DNA of 64,000 nucleotides, taken from the NCBI RefSeq assembly GCF_000741575.1, contig NZ_JGYV01000001.1:248001-312000 (forward strand), in the 5' to 3' direction. Under the pieces are notes generated by a model, which made no database searches, was not told where the DNA came from, and saw only the letters and a program-made list of their open reading frames with translations. Positions 31,701 to 40,063 of the stretch are shown here, piece after piece. This DNA comes from Bifidobacterium cuniculi (lineage in GTDB: Bacteria > Actinomycetota > Actinomycetes > Actinomycetales > Bifidobacteriaceae). Both the position numbers and the translations under genes were made by a program. How positions within the stretch are numbered: the first letter of the stretch is position 1; every line of letters starts with the position of its first letter.

Positions 31701-32485
31701 CCAAGTCGAAGTGCGGCAACGCGTGGAACACCATCAAAACCAACTGTTCGAACGGCATCAACAACGCCAAGACGAATATCTCCAACGGGTTGGGCAACAT
31801 CAAGTCCAACTGGAGTTCGGGATGGGAGTCCATGAAAACCAAGATGGGCAACGTCTGGGAAGGCATCAAGTCCGGCGTGTCTACGGGCATCAACAACGTG
31901 ATGGACTCCGTTCGCGGCATCAAGGACAGGATCACCGGGTTCTTCTCGGGTGCAGGCCAGTGGCTCGTCGACTCGGGCCGTTCCATCATCAACGGTCTGG
32001 GCGAAGGCATCTCCAGCGCGTTCAACCATGTGAAGGGCATGCTGTCCGACGGATTGCAGTCGCTTCGTAACCTGCTGCCGTTCTCCCCGGCGAAGGAAGG
32101 CCCGTTCTCCGGTCACGGGTGGACGCTGTACTCGGGCCGGTCCATCATGCAGGCCATGGCGCAGGGCATCGAGGATGAAACCGACGGTGCCGTCAAGACC
32201 ATGGACCGGGCCATGGGCCGCCTCTACCAGAGCGCCAACAGTGCCAACACCGGCAAGTACGGTGTCGGCTTCGACCTGCAAGCCCAGTTGGACGAGGCAG
32301 TCGCGAACCTGCGCCTGAGCGTCCCATGGGATGGCATCAGCCCCGTGGACGCGTACCCGGCGGGCAAGACCGTCAACTACACGATCGAGATCAACGGTGA
32401 ACGCCTGGACGCGGACCGTCGCCTGGCCACTCTGCTGGACGAGCTGGTGGCCGCGTGCGGCGTGAGCCTGAAAGCGAGGACATGA
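28793..32485 (+). CDS. Tape measure protein
   Basis: A 1230-aa protein, the longest phage gene, that sets tail length (about 185 nm if the usual 0.15 nm per residue holds). The N-terminal TP901-type core (residues about 70-290: GFDRALNIERAQTKLKALG, AGIPVLQDLAKHYG) is followed by a helical middle. Hydrophobic repeats of the type ALPEIIDALVDGLIQAIP span about 600-850. Then come Trp-spaced tail repeats (WENIK, WSEGWENVKSK, WSSGWESMK) and a globular end (LLPFSPAKEGPFSGHGW). GGGAGG precedes ATG 28793. Confidence 0.95.
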   Translation: MAQELGTGYIIIQPSTKGLGKAIEGSIDTATTTGSAKSSKTLLQRLGGTFGKIGKIGVAATSAIGGAVVGLAAKGGFDRALNIERAQTKLKALGHDTKSIDGIMSDALASVKGTAFGLGDAASVAAQLVASGVKQGKELENALTLVGDAAQVAGVEFTDMGTIFSKVAATGHLQGDEMNQLMEAGIPVLQDLAKHYGITADEAREMVSDGKVSFEDFSAAMQEHFGGAAQRAGESFDGAMANIKAALSRVGEGFGTPLIKGATKLANQLIPVVDQLAGAFKPLQKQFETVFGDVVDKAGIHIDEFSKKLESGEITIQDLGRQLGLLAGGFATLAAVGGNINPLLDAVNQFADGADSAVAKAGDAFKALPGKISEHLESGRGIITRFKGLFDKDIREMLLVDSDTFTSAAERIKNGLSGIGDHFKNGFDKLADTKLGSKVGKVFDAMKTGIGTGAAKVKGAITEKMAGLAFSFENNPVVTSVKDLGGKIAGSLGALGGKITSSMSSLGGKVKGALAPVGEIFGGIGDMVGPKLKGGLDKVGGMLTSFFSPGNFMKFVGIGAIAAALVAGIGMINEATGGKAAEMASNLVAKLTDAIGKAMEWITNSLPGLMQSGSDIILAILNGITAMLPSLATMAGQAINTLVTGLAAALPQLIPAAVNAITTLVTSLIDQLPLLIDAGMQLLQGLVEGLVNSIPVLVAALPEIIDSLVTAITTSLPDIIESGVDILNALVDGLIQAIPALVEALPEIIDALVGGITENLPAIIDAGVDLLLALIDGLVKALPEIAKALPKILEAIVEGIIDNLPMIIEAAVYLMIALAEGLIKAIPELLKAIPDIFNALCEGFAETDWGQLGHDLLDAVGEGLEAAKDALGEVWNNIWNGIKDKAGEIWENIKTTVSDKFNEVKDGIGSKFEEIKTGWSEGWENVKSKCSDTWDSIKSGVASKWEETKTNVSDGMSKLKSDWSSGWEDTKSKCGNAWNTIKTNCSNGINNAKTNISNGLGNIKSNWSSGWESMKTKMGNVWEGIKSGVSTGINNVMDSVRGIKDRITGFFSGAGQWLVDSGRSIINGLGEGISSAFNHVKGMLSDGLQSLRNLLPFSPAKEGPFSGHGWTLYSGRSIMQAMAQGIEDETDGAVKTMDRAMGRLYQSANSANTGKYGVGFDLQAQLDEAVANLRLSVPWDGISPVDAYPAGKTVNYTIEINGERLDADRRLATLLDELVAACGVSLKART

Positions 32486-34767
32486 TGGCTGACGGGTACG
32501 GCAGCATCATCGCGAACTCGTGGCGCTGCCACATATCCGCATGGGTGCTTTCCCAGACCGACACGACCGCGACCATCCGCGTGGAAGCACGCTTCCAGGC
32601 GGTCAACGGCTGGTACTTCCAGATCAACGGCGTGCAGGGCAAGGTCACGTGCAACGGGCAGTCCGCGTCCGCCACGGGCAGCGTGAACATCACCCAGAAC
32701 GGGGAGACGGTCATCTGCCGTAAGGACGTGACCGTCTCCAAGGGCGACAATGCGCGCAACATCACCTGTTCGGCGACGATCACGCAAAGCTCCTTCAATT
32801 CCGGTTCGTCGTCCGCGTCCTGCGCGGTCTCTGTCGCCGGCGTCGCCTATTTGAAGCCAAACGCGCCCAGGAACGTGTCCTACAAGCGAGAAAGCGACTC
32901 CGCCGTATTGTGCACGTGGCAGGCTGCGTGGGACAATGCCGCCAGGAAACCATGGCACGGCTTGCAGGTGTGGATGCGGCAACGTGTCGGCGGTGGCGCC
33001 TGGGGTGCGTGGTCTCGTAAGGCGACGCTCAACTGGGATGCGACCAGCTACCGGTTCACCGGCCTGAAAGCGAACGCATGCTACCAGTTCACCGTGTACG
33101 CGACGAACCCGGCAGGCGAGTCCACGCACGTGGACTCCGCGTTCATCTACACCACGCCCGCCGCCCCCAAGACCGTCACGGCGGCGAAGACGAGTGCGAC
33201 GAGCGTGAAGGTGAGCGTGGACGCGTCGAACACCTTCGCATACATGGTGCGCATCGACCGCGTCGTGGACGGCACCCGCACCCACCTGAAATGGGAGACC
33301 CCGGTCTCCGGGAAGGCGACATACACGGACAGTGCGGCGCCCGCCGCCACGGTCGCCTACGACGTCATCGTCAGCCGTCCCGTCTACGGCAACGACACCA
33401 CCAAGGGTGAACTCGTATCCGCCTGGAAGCAGTCGAACACGGTCGCCACGATGCAGCCGCCGGCCGCGCCCACGATCCTCGCACCCATGGGTGTGCTGCC
33501 CATCGGCCAGGTGGCCACGATCGAATGGAAGCCGAGCCATCCGGACGGGTCCGCCCAGTCGGCTGCGCAGGTGGAGGTCACCAAGCCCATCGGCGGCGGC
33601 AACGAAACCATCGACATATCCGGAACCGCGACCAGTGTGCAATGCTCCTGCCCGACGCCGGGCGAGTACACGGTGCGTGTGCGCACCAAGGGCGTGGACG
33701 CCGAGTGGGGTGCGTGGAGCAGCGTGCACTCGTGGCGGTGCGCGAACCCGCCCATGGTCACCCTCAACCCCATCAACGGCGACAATGTGGTGCGCGGCCT
33801 GCCTATCGAGGTGGAGTGGAGCGTGTCTGACGGGGATGGCATCGCCCGGCAGACGCTGACAATCACGGATGGTGACGGACCGCCCGTGTTCATGGTGCAA
33901 CCCGGCACGAGCGTACGCCATGCCACGATCCGCGCCGACCAGTACACACCATCCCAGGGGGCGCAGCTGCTCGTCTCCATCACGGTCCTGTCGGGATCCT
34001 CGTTGCAGACCACGGCCACGCAACTGGTCACGGTCGACTATGACCCGCCGGCCGTGCCATCCGCGCAATGCGACCTGGACGCCGGGTACGGGGTGACCGT
34101 CACCGTGCACGCCGGCACCGAGGACGGCAAGCCCGCCACGGAATACCTCAGCGTGTACCGCGACGTGCAGGGATCGTCCACCCTGGTGGCGCCGCACCTG
34201 GCAGAGGGTGAGATGATCACCGACCGGCTGCCGCCCCTGCATGTCGACTACGCGTACCGTGTCGTCGCGCACGCCGATTCCGGTGCCATCGCCGAAGCGA
34301 ACACGGGCATGTTCATCGACGCCGACGGGCCAGTCTTGAACTTCGGACCGGACGCCGATGAGTGCGTGGTCGTGGGCGGCGCATGGAAGGTGTCCGAGAA
34401 ACCACAGCTGGACACCAGCGAATACCATTTCGCGGACGACACGGGGCTGCCCGTCTCCTACGGTTCGGGCGACCTGGACAACACGGTCAGCGTCACCTCA
34501 AGCTACCTGTGGGATGCGACCCTGTACCGGCGTATCCGCGGCCTGGCGCGCACGTATGCGCAGGGCTGGCTGCGCCTGCTGGGCGGCCCCGTCATGTATG
34601 TGCGCGTCTCCATGAGCCAGTCGCTTTCGGCTGACGGGCAGATGGTCGACTTCGACGCGGACTGCGACGAACTCGTCTGGCAGGATCCACATATGTGGTG
34701 GCTCGACGAGGACGACGCGCCGGACGGAACGGACGAGGAGGGTGCGGATGGATCTGACGCATCATAG
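32482..34767 (+). CDS. Minor tail protein with fibronectin-III-like repeats
   Basis: A 761-aa protein. The N-terminal 130 residues are a beta-rich tail domain; several FN3-like modules follow (PNAPRNVSYKRESDSAVLC, TGLKANACYQFTVYATNPAGES, PAAPKTVTAAKTS, ADECVVVGGAWKVSEK) and an acidic C-terminus. ATG 32482 overlaps the tape-measure stop (ATGA). Positioned as distal tail / host-contact protein. Confidence 0.82.
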   Translation: MMADGYGSIIANSWRCHISAWVLSQTDTTATIRVEARFQAVNGWYFQINGVQGKVTCNGQSASATGSVNITQNGETVICRKDVTVSKGDNARNITCSATITQSSFNSGSSSASCAVSVAGVAYLKPNAPRNVSYKRESDSAVLCTWQAAWDNAARKPWHGLQVWMRQRVGGGAWGAWSRKATLNWDATSYRFTGLKANACYQFTVYATNPAGESTHVDSAFIYTTPAAPKTVTAAKTSATSVKVSVDASNTFAYMVRIDRVVDGTRTHLKWETPVSGKATYTDSAAPAATVAYDVIVSRPVYGNDTTKGELVSAWKQSNTVATMQPPAAPTILAPMGVLPIGQVATIEWKPSHPDGSAQSAAQVEVTKPIGGGNETIDISGTATSVQCSCPTPGEYTVRVRTKGVDAEWGAWSSVHSWRCANPPMVTLNPINGDNVVRGLPIEVEWSVSDGDGIARQTLTITDGDGPPVFMVQPGTSVRHATIRADQYTPSQGAQLLVSITVLSGSSLQTTATQLVTVDYDPPAVPSAQCDLDAGYGVTVTVHAGTEDGKPATEYLSVYRDVQGSSTLVAPHLAEGEMITDRLPPLHVDYAYRVVAHADSGAIAEANTGMFIDADGPVLNFGPDADECVVVGGAWKVSEKPQLDTSEYHFADDTGLPVSYGSGDLDNTVSVTSSYLWDATLYRRIRGLARTYAQGWLRLLGGPVMYVRVSMSQSLSADGQMVDFDADCDELVWQDPHMWWLDEDDAPDGTDEEGADGSDAS

Positions 34768-35851
34768 GATGCCGTTCGACATGCGACTGCGTGTCATGCG
34801 CGTCGACCGGGCCAGCGGCCAGGAAACCGGCCAACTGGCCACGGTCGTGTCGGGCGGGTCGATCAGTCGCAACCAGGACACCACCGTCGGCGAACAGGCC
34901 ACGCTCGAACTGGTCGGCGACACCGACCTGGGCGCCGACCTGCTGCGCATCTGGGCCGACCTGGCCTACAGTGACGGCACCGGGGAAAGCATCCCCCTGG
35001 GCACGTTCCTCGCGGATGGCCCCAAACGGCAGGTCACCGGCGGGGCGGACGTGAACATTCCCTTGACCTTGTATGGGCGTCTGCGGGAATTGGACGACGA
35101 CCAGTTCACCGGGCCGGTCAGCATCGCCAAGGGCGCCAACCCGATGGACTGGATCGACAAGACCATCCGCGAGGCGGGCCTGACCGTCGCCGCGCACGAC
35201 GCGTGCGCCTACCGGATGGGAGCCGCCTGGACCTTCGGCGCCGGCGACACGAAGGACAAGAGCAAGCTTGACGCGATCAACGCACTGTTGGACCTGGCCG
35301 GATGGTCCGCCGCGGCGACCGACCCGTGGGGCCGTGTCCTGCTCACCCCATACCGGGACCCCGCACAGCGTGCCCCCTCCTGGGAGTTCGTGCAAGGGGA
35401 GGGCGCCCGGTTCCTGCGAAGCATGACCGACGAACGTGACTGGTTCGACACCGCCAACCAGGTGCGCGTCATCTACGCCACGCAAGCCAAGGAAATCATC
35501 GGCATCGCACGCGACGAAACCGCTGGCGAGTTCAGCATCCCCACCCGTGGCCGTGTCATCTCCAAGACGTACACGTACACGGACGTACCCGACGGCAAGA
35601 CCGACGCGCAGCTCAAGACCATGGCCAACCAAAAAGCCAAGGAACTGCTCGCCACCGCACAGGCCGTCATCCACCGCGTCACCCTCACCCACATCTACGC
35701 GCCCATCAACGTCGGCGACGTCATCCACCTCGACTACCCAAGCGGCGGCATCGAAGGGGACTTCGCAATCCGCACCCAGAAAATCAGACTCGAGGCGGGA
35801 CTGCCCGTCGAATGCGAAGCCAGGAGCTTCCAGAGAGGAGGAACCACATGA
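34748..35851 (+). CDS. Baseplate hub / tail-associated protein
   Basis: A 367-aa protein with hub-like features: MPFDMRLRVMRVDRASGQE, strand-rich core, KLDAINALLDLAGWSAAATD typical of gp27-like hub proteins, and IYAPINVGDVIHLDYPSGGI. GAGGAGG precedes ATG 34748. It follows the FN3 tail protein and precedes small tail-tip genes. Confidence 0.78.
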   Translation: MDLTHHRMPFDMRLRVMRVDRASGQETGQLATVVSGGSISRNQDTTVGEQATLELVGDTDLGADLLRIWADLAYSDGTGESIPLGTFLADGPKRQVTGGADVNIPLTLYGRLRELDDDQFTGPVSIAKGANPMDWIDKTIREAGLTVAAHDACAYRMGAAWTFGAGDTKDKSKLDAINALLDLAGWSAAATDPWGRVLLTPYRDPAQRAPSWEFVQGEGARFLRSMTDERDWFDTANQVRVIYATQAKEIIGIARDETAGEFSIPTRGRVISKTYTYTDVPDGKTDAQLKTMANQKAKELLATAQAVIHRVTLTHIYAPINVGDVIHLDYPSGGIEGDFAIRTQKIRLEAGLPVECEARSFQRGGTT

Positions 35852-36120
35852 GCATGAACCAGGACGCGTACCGGGCCCGAGACGCCGGACAGACCCTCGC
35901 ACAAACCCTGGCCAACAGCCTGGCACCACCCGACGTGCCCGGCTTCGACTGGGCGACCTGCGCCGGGCCTCCCGCCGACAACGTCCTGCCCGTCATCTTG
36001 CAGGAGGCCGCCATGAGCGTGCCCTACACCACCAACTGCGCGGCAGCCAAAAGCGGTGACCGTGTCCTTCTGCTCACCGTCGGCCACCTGACCACCGCCA
36101 TAGCCATCCTCACCCAGTAG
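35848..36120 (+). CDS. Small tail-tip region protein, unknown
   Basis: A 90-aa protein starting in an ATGA overlap with GAGGAGG upstream. An N-terminal helix (RARDAGQTLAQTLANSLAPP) and a C-terminal hydrophobic strand/helix (RVLLLTVGHLTTAIAIL). No family recognised; probably a virion or tail-assembly component by context. Confidence 0.65.
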   Translation: MSMNQDAYRARDAGQTLAQTLANSLAPPDVPGFDWATCAGPPADNVLPVILQEAAMSVPYTTNCAAAKSGDRVLLLTVGHLTTAIAILTQ

Positions 36121-36135
36121 AAAGGAACCCCCACC

Positions 36136-36744
36136 ATGCCAAAGATCCATATCGTCCTCAAGAAGGTCGAATCTTCCGGTGCCGTCCCCGTGGAAGGGAA
36201 GGTACGGCTCCAGCCCGTATCCCGTATCAAGACCGGCACCACGATGATCGTGCCCGAGTATTTCGAGCAGTCCCTGGACTCGGACGGAGTCACGGACGTG
36301 TCCCTGCCGAAAATGTCCTCGGCACAGGTCTGGGCGGTCACCGAACTGCCCGGCACGGCGCAGGAATACACCCGCTACGTGCAGATCCCCGCGTCCGAGG
36401 AAACGATCAACTACACGGACCTGCCGGACGTCAACCCGGCCAGTGGTGTGCCGGTGAGCATGCAGAACGGGCAGGTCCTCCAGGTCATGGTCGCGTCCAG
36501 CGCCCAGGCCGCGGCCGCGTTGTCTGCGAAGTATCCGCATGTGCTGGTCGTGTATCCGTCCGACACGACCACTGCCACGAGCGTGTCGAGCGTGGGCCCG
36601 GTGCTGTCGTCGGCGGGCACGGCCGTGTCCGGCGGTTCGGCCACACTGCTGCCCGACACGGTGGTGGCCGTCGGCGGCACCACCCTGGAATCCACGGCCG
36701 ACGACGACACGGACGACGTCGCCTCGGCCGACAAGGAGGCGTGA
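36136..36744 (+). CDS. Putative minor tail / receptor-region protein
   Basis: A 202-aa protein: beta-rich N-terminal half (IHIVLKKVESSGAVPVEGKV, VPVSMQNGQVLQVMVAS), then an Ala/Ser/Thr-rich stretch resembling a fibre shaft, and an acidic end. AAAGGAA precedes ATG 36136. Position after the hub suggests a tail fibre or adhesin element. Confidence 0.65.
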   Translation: MPKIHIVLKKVESSGAVPVEGKVRLQPVSRIKTGTTMIVPEYFEQSLDSDGVTDVSLPKMSSAQVWAVTELPGTAQEYTRYVQIPASEETINYTDLPDVNPASGVPVSMQNGQVLQVMVASSAQAAAALSAKYPHVLVVYPSDTTTATSVSSVGPVLSSAGTAVSGGSATLLPDTVVAVGGTTLESTADDDTDDVASADKEA

Positions 36745-36745
36745 C

Positions 36746-37018
36746 ATGGGTGCCGTATTGGCCGGCCGGCAGATGGCCGGCGCCTACATGAACGGGCAGC
36801 CATACAAGCTCTCCGCCGGTCCCACCGTCGCATGGGAGCCGTTCTGGGGCCTGTCCGACTGGCATACGCGCGCCACCGGCGGAAAGGACGCCTCGCCCAG
36901 TGCCATGACCCTCAAATGGGCCACCTGCGACAAGTGCAACTGGGTGACGTGCTCCACGGGCGGACCGGACGCGTCGCCCAGCGTCATGAGCTACATGTTC
37001 ACGGCCGAACTGATCTAG
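36746..37018 (+). CDS. Small Trp-rich tail-region protein with internal repeat
   Basis: A 90-aa protein with a near-repeat: TGGKDASPSAMTLKW and TGGPDASPSVMSYMF, plus WATCDKCNWVTC cysteines. AAGGAGG lies upstream of ATG 36746. Possibly a host-recognition tip protein; unassigned. Confidence 0.65.
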   Translation: MGAVLAGRQMAGAYMNGQPYKLSAGPTVAWEPFWGLSDWHTRATGGKDASPSAMTLKWATCDKCNWVTCSTGGPDASPSVMSYMFTAELI

Positions 37019-37030
37019 AAGGAGACCACT

Positions 37031-37549
37031 ATGCAAACCACGCTCACGAATTGGGCGCCGGACCCCCGTCTGGCCACCGACGCCACCGAAACGATGAACT
37101 GCACCACGCGCCGCGACAGCAACGGCTGGCTGAACATGTTCGCCTCGACGGACAGTGCCCTGTCACGTGTCTACCAGGGTGCGAACGTGGACACGTCCGA
37201 CCTGGCCGGCTGGCAGGACGGCATCGCCGTGCCCGCCGGCGACCTCGTGTTCGCGGTCAAGGTCAAGTCCGAAGCGACCACGCAGGCGCAGGCGGTGCTC
37301 GTGCCCGTCAGGGACGGCGCCATGGTGCTCTCGACCAAGCCGGCCGCCACGTCCGATGCTGCGGGGGAGCGGCTGCTGACCGTCGAGTTCACGGTGCCGT
37401 CCGCCTGCACGCTCAGCTGGTGCGTGCGCTCCCGCACGGCCGGCGCCACCATCGGCGTGCGCGACCTGATCGTGTGCACCAAGGACGACTGGAATCAGCT
37501 GCAGCTCATGGGATTGGACTACTTCGACTATTCGACGTTGCCCGCGTAA
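37031..37549 (+). CDS. Putative carbohydrate-binding-like tail protein
   Basis: A 172-aa all-beta protein (WAPDPRLATDATETMNCTTR, DLVFAVKVKSEATTQAQAVLV, GATIGVRDLIVCTKDDWNQL). The pattern resembles jelly-roll/CBM-type modules seen at phage tail tips, with the closing strand AGATIGVRDLIV. AGAAGGAG upstream. Role in receptor binding is inferred. Confidence 0.6.
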   Translation: MQTTLTNWAPDPRLATDATETMNCTTRRDSNGWLNMFASTDSALSRVYQGANVDTSDLAGWQDGIAVPAGDLVFAVKVKSEATTQAQAVLVPVRDGAMVLSTKPAATSDAAGERLLTVEFTVPSACTLSWCVRSRTAGATIGVRDLIVCTKDDWNQLQLMGLDYFDYSTLPA

Positions 37550-37563
37550 GGAGGGAGCCGCGC

Positions 37564-37911
37564 ATGAACATCTGGGTCGAGATCGTCCTCGCCATGTGCG
37601 GCTCCGGCGTGCTCGGCGGCGCCCTGACCGCCATCACCCAACACCTCATCGAATCATGGCGGCGACGACGCGACCTCGAGGAGGATCCCAAGGTCAAGGC
37701 ACGCAACGTGCTCTCCAGGCACTCCGGGCTGCGGATCCTCAAGGATCTGCACCGGGATGCGGTACGGCGCGGATGGATCGACCTTGACGAGTTGGAGGAA
37801 GCCGAGGAAGTGTACGTCGCGTACGCCGAACTGGGCGGCAACGGTGCGGGCACGCGCATCATCAACGATCTGCGCGGCATGCGCAACTATCCGCCCGACC
37901 CAGCCAAATAA
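37564..37911 (+). CDS. Membrane-anchored phage protein before lysis genes
   Basis: A 115-aa protein with an N-terminal hydrophobic helix (IWVEIVLAMCGSGVLGGALTA, residues 3-23) and a basic/charged helical cytoplasmic part (RRRRDLEEDPKVKARN). Immediately upstream of endolysin, so it may assist lysis (holin-like or accessory). GGAGGGAG upstream. Confidence 0.65.
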   Translation: MNIWVEIVLAMCGSGVLGGALTAITQHLIESWRRRRDLEEDPKVKARNVLSRHSGLRILKDLHRDAVRRGWIDLDELEEAEEVYVAYAELGGNGAGTRIINDLRGMRNYPPDPAK

Positions 37912-37916
37912 ACCAT

Positions 37917-37948
37917 GCAGTGCCCCGGCCGACAGGTCGGGGCACTGC
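37917..37948 (+). terminator. Stem-loop between tail and lysis genes
   Basis: GCAGTGCCCCG (37917-37927) and CGGGGCACTGC (37938-37948) form a perfect 11-bp stem with a 10-nt loop, followed only by CTTATC. Possibly a partial terminator or processing site. Confidence 0.5.
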
Positions 37949-37968
37949 CTTATCAGGAAGGAACCATC

Positions 37969-38925
37969 ATGACCCTCAACGGCATCGACGTGTCGAACTG
38001 GCAGAACGGCATCAACCTGGCCGTCGTGCCCGCGGACTTCGTCATCATGAAGGCCACGCAGGGCAACAGCTACGTGAGCCCGGACTGCGTACGCCAGTAC
38101 GAGCAGGCCAAGGCGGCGGGTCGGTTGCGTGGCCTGTACCATTACGTGGACGGATCCGGCGGCTACGCGGCCGAGGCGAAGCACTTCGTGGACTCCATCA
38201 GGAACTGGGTCGGCGACGCGATCCTCGCGATCGACTGGGAAGCCGAACAGAACGCGCAGTGGGGCAACGAAACCTACCTGGAGAACCTGGTCAAGGAAGT
38301 CAAGCGCCTGACCGGCGTCAACCCGATCATCTACGGCATGCAGTCCCGCTACGCGCAGATGAAGGCCGTCGCGGACCGGCAGAACTGCGGCCTGTGGATC
38401 GCCCAGTACGCCAACTACGACAAGACCGGATACCAGCCGCACCCGTGGAACGAAGGCGCCTATGCGTGCGCGATCCGCCAGTACTCCGCTGCCGGACGCC
38501 TCAACGGCTATGCGGGGGATCTCGACCTGAACATTGCGTACATGGATGCGCCGGCCTGGAAGAAGTACGCAAACCCCACTGCTGCGACCTCCAAGCCGGC
38601 GGCTGCATCGAAGCCGGCCGCCGCGAGCCCGGCGAAGAAGAGCGTCGCCGAGGTCGCCAGGGAGGTCATCGCCGGCAAGTGGGGCAACGGGCAGGACCGC
38701 GTCAACCGTCTCAAGGCCGCCGGATACGACGCTGCTGCCGTGCAGGCGCAGGTCAACAAGCAGATGGGCGTCTCCACGGCCACGGCGCGCACGTACACCG
38801 TCAAGAGCGGCGACAACCTGACAGCCATCGCAGCGCGACTGGGCACCACGGTCAACGCGTTGGTGGCCAAGAACAACATTGCCAACCCGAACCTGATCTA
38901 CCCCGGCCAGATCATCAAGTACTAA
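37969..38925 (+). CDS. Endolysin: GH25 lysozyme + CW_7 + LysM
   Basis: A 318-aa cell-wall hydrolase. Residues 1-200 are a GH25 muramidase: [23 protein letters not shown] and the catalytic AIDWEAE (D89, E91). An Ala/Pro/Lys linker leads to a CW_7 (Cpl-7-type) wall-binding repeat ([20 protein letters not shown], about 222-263). A C-terminal LysM follows ([18 protein letters not shown]...YPGQIIKY). No signal peptide, so release depends on the holin. AGGAAGG precedes ATG 37969. Confidence 0.95.
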   Translation: MTLNGIDVSNWQNGINLAVVPADFVIMKATQGNSYVSPDCVRQYEQAKAAGRLRGLYHYVDGSGGYAAEAKHFVDSIRNWVGDAILAIDWEAEQNAQWGNETYLENLVKEVKRLTGVNPIIYGMQSRYAQMKAVADRQNCGLWIAQYANYDKTGYQPHPWNEGAYACAIRQYSAAGRLNGYAGDLDLNIAYMDAPAWKKYANPTAATSKPAAASKPAAASPAKKSVAEVAREVIAGKWGNGQDRVNRLKAAGYDAAAVQAQVNKQMGVSTATARTYTVKSGDNLTAIAARLGTTVNALVAKNNIANPNLIYPGQIIKY

Positions 38926-38948
38926 CCAAGGAGCACCAAGGAGCACCA

Positions 38949-39221
38949 ATGAGCCAGGAAGCACTCGACCACATCATCCAGACCGTGGACGACTCCGACC
39001 AGCCACTGCCCGACAACCTGACGATCGAACCGTACCGGCCGGTGTTCAATTCCACCGTGAGAACCGTCATCTACGTGGTGTGTCTGGTCGCCGGCATCGT
39101 CGGCCTGGGCTTCACGATCTTCGGTGACGCCGCGATCGGCAGCTACGTGGCCACGGCGGCGGCCATGCTCGCCGGCGGTTTCGGCGTCGCCTACAATCCC
39201 GTCCGCGAAGGACTCCAGTAG
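38949..39221 (+). CDS. Holin
   Basis: A 90-aa protein with an acidic N-terminus and two hydrophobic segments (about residues 40-57 and 63-80, the second AIGSYVATAAAMLAGGFGVAY), followed by a short polar tail. It comes directly after the endolysin gene. Its upstream region has the unit CCAAGGAGCA twice in tandem (38926-38945), giving two Shine-Dalgarno cores; the second lies five bases before ATG 38949. Confidence 0.82.
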   Translation: MSQEALDHIIQTVDDSDQPLPDNLTIEPYRPVFNSTVRTVIYVVCLVAGIVGLGFTIFGDAAIGSYVATAAAMLAGGFGVAYNPVREGLQ

Positions 39222-39227
39222 CCACTG

Positions 39228-39295
39228 CGCCCCGCCCCGTGAAATTGAACTCGCCTATGCGGGGTTCAATTTTCATGGGGCGGGGCGTTTTTTTT
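39228..39295 (+). terminator. Strong late-operon terminator
   Basis: CGCCCCGCCCC with TGAAATTGAAC pairs with GTTCAATTTTCA and GGGGCGGGGCG, followed by eight T (39288-39295). It closes the lysis cassette at the prophage right end. Confidence 0.92.
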
Positions 39296-39576
39296 GCGTG
39301 CCGGGAACGGATGCCGTACACTGGCGGGATACGAAAAATAGAGTGCACTTAGGGTGCGCACCCCGTTCAGGGCACTCGAAAAACGTTGACATTACGCCGG
39401 TTTGCAAGACCTAGACAAGTTCAAGTTCAACGTCAGCAAGTAGCCGGGACCATGGCGTCATGGCCGGGGCAAGCCGCCATGTTGCCTTTCCGGCTGCGTC
39501 GTGATTCTTTGTTGCGCACACTGCACCTGCAGGACGGCATGCTGAAGGTCCACTTCACTGTCTACCATGGCCGACC
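39296..39576. other. Prophage right end and host junction, no gene
   Basis: GTGCACTT (39343-39350) and AGGGTGCGC (39351-39359) match words at the window's left edge and mark the right arm of the att region. Beyond it, up to ATG 39577, I see no coding pattern and no complete tRNA. The exact attR core cannot be set without the left junction. Confidence 0.55.
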
Positions 39577-40041
39577 ATGCAGCCCATTGCCAAGACCTTC
39601 GACGAACTGACCGCGGACGAACTCTATGCCATCCTCAAAGCCCGGCAGGACGTCTTCGTCGTGGAGCAGAAGTGCGCATATCCTGACATCGACGGCAAGG
39701 ACCGCGCCGCCATGCATCTGTGGTACGGGACGCAGCAGCATCCCGTGGCGGCATACTGCCGTGTGTTTCCCAAGCAGGACGAGCCGGGGACCATGGTGAT
39801 CGGTCGCGTGCTTACCGTCGAGCGCGGCACGGGACTCGGTGCCGTCATGCTGCACGAGGCGGTCGCCTTGGCGGTCCGCCTCGACCCGCAGGCGACGCAG
39901 GTGTGGATCGAGGCCCAGCGGTACGCCGCCGGCTTCTACGGGCGGGAAGGTTTCTGGGTGACCTCCGAACCATTCATGGACGACGGCATCGAGCACGTCG
40001 AGATGCGTCTTGACCTGTCCGACTGGGAACGGCGGGACTGA
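39577..40041 (+). CDS. GNAT N-acetyltransferase, ElaA-like
   Basis: A 154-aa protein matching the ElaA branch of GNAT acetyltransferases: LYAILKARQDVFVVEQKCAY, then DIDGKDRAAMHLW, the acetyl-CoA site RVLTVERGTGLGAVML and YGREGFWVTSEPF. Substrate unknown. First host gene after the prophage. Confidence 0.88.
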   Translation: MQPIAKTFDELTADELYAILKARQDVFVVEQKCAYPDIDGKDRAAMHLWYGTQQHPVAAYCRVFPKQDEPGTMVIGRVLTVERGTGLGAVMLHEAVALAVRLDPQATQVWIEAQRYAAGFYGREGFWVTSEPFMDDGIEHVEMRLDLSDWERRD

Positions 40042-40063
40042 GGCCGACCGGCGGCCCGGCGAC

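Larger units (their letters stand above)
1..39360. mobile_element. Integrated siphovirus-type prophage (left end at or beyond window start)
   Basis: A contiguous phage gene order runs from a tyrosine integrase to endolysin, holin and a strong terminator: lysogeny control, early/replication genes, terminase, portal, HK97 capsid, connectors, tail tube, chaperones, tape measure, tail tip, lysis. Related AGGGTGCGC/GTGCACTT words occur at both ends (1-23 and 39343-39360), as expected for integrase arm sites. Ordinary housekeeping genes begin at 39577. The crossover core cannot be defined because the left host junction lies outside the window. Two frameshifted genes (ImmA-like, portal) make full inducibility uncertain. 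Confidence 0.93.

Noticed and set aside
32377-34428. 683-aa open frame on the - strand
   Set aside because: Mirror frame of the FN3 tail protein; Arg/His/Gly-rich with no motif. Shadow of high-GC coding DNA.
39390-39430. tRNA 3' end as attR core
   Set aside because: TTTGCAAGACC and flanks do not form a T-arm or acceptor stem, so no tRNA-based attachment site can be claimed.
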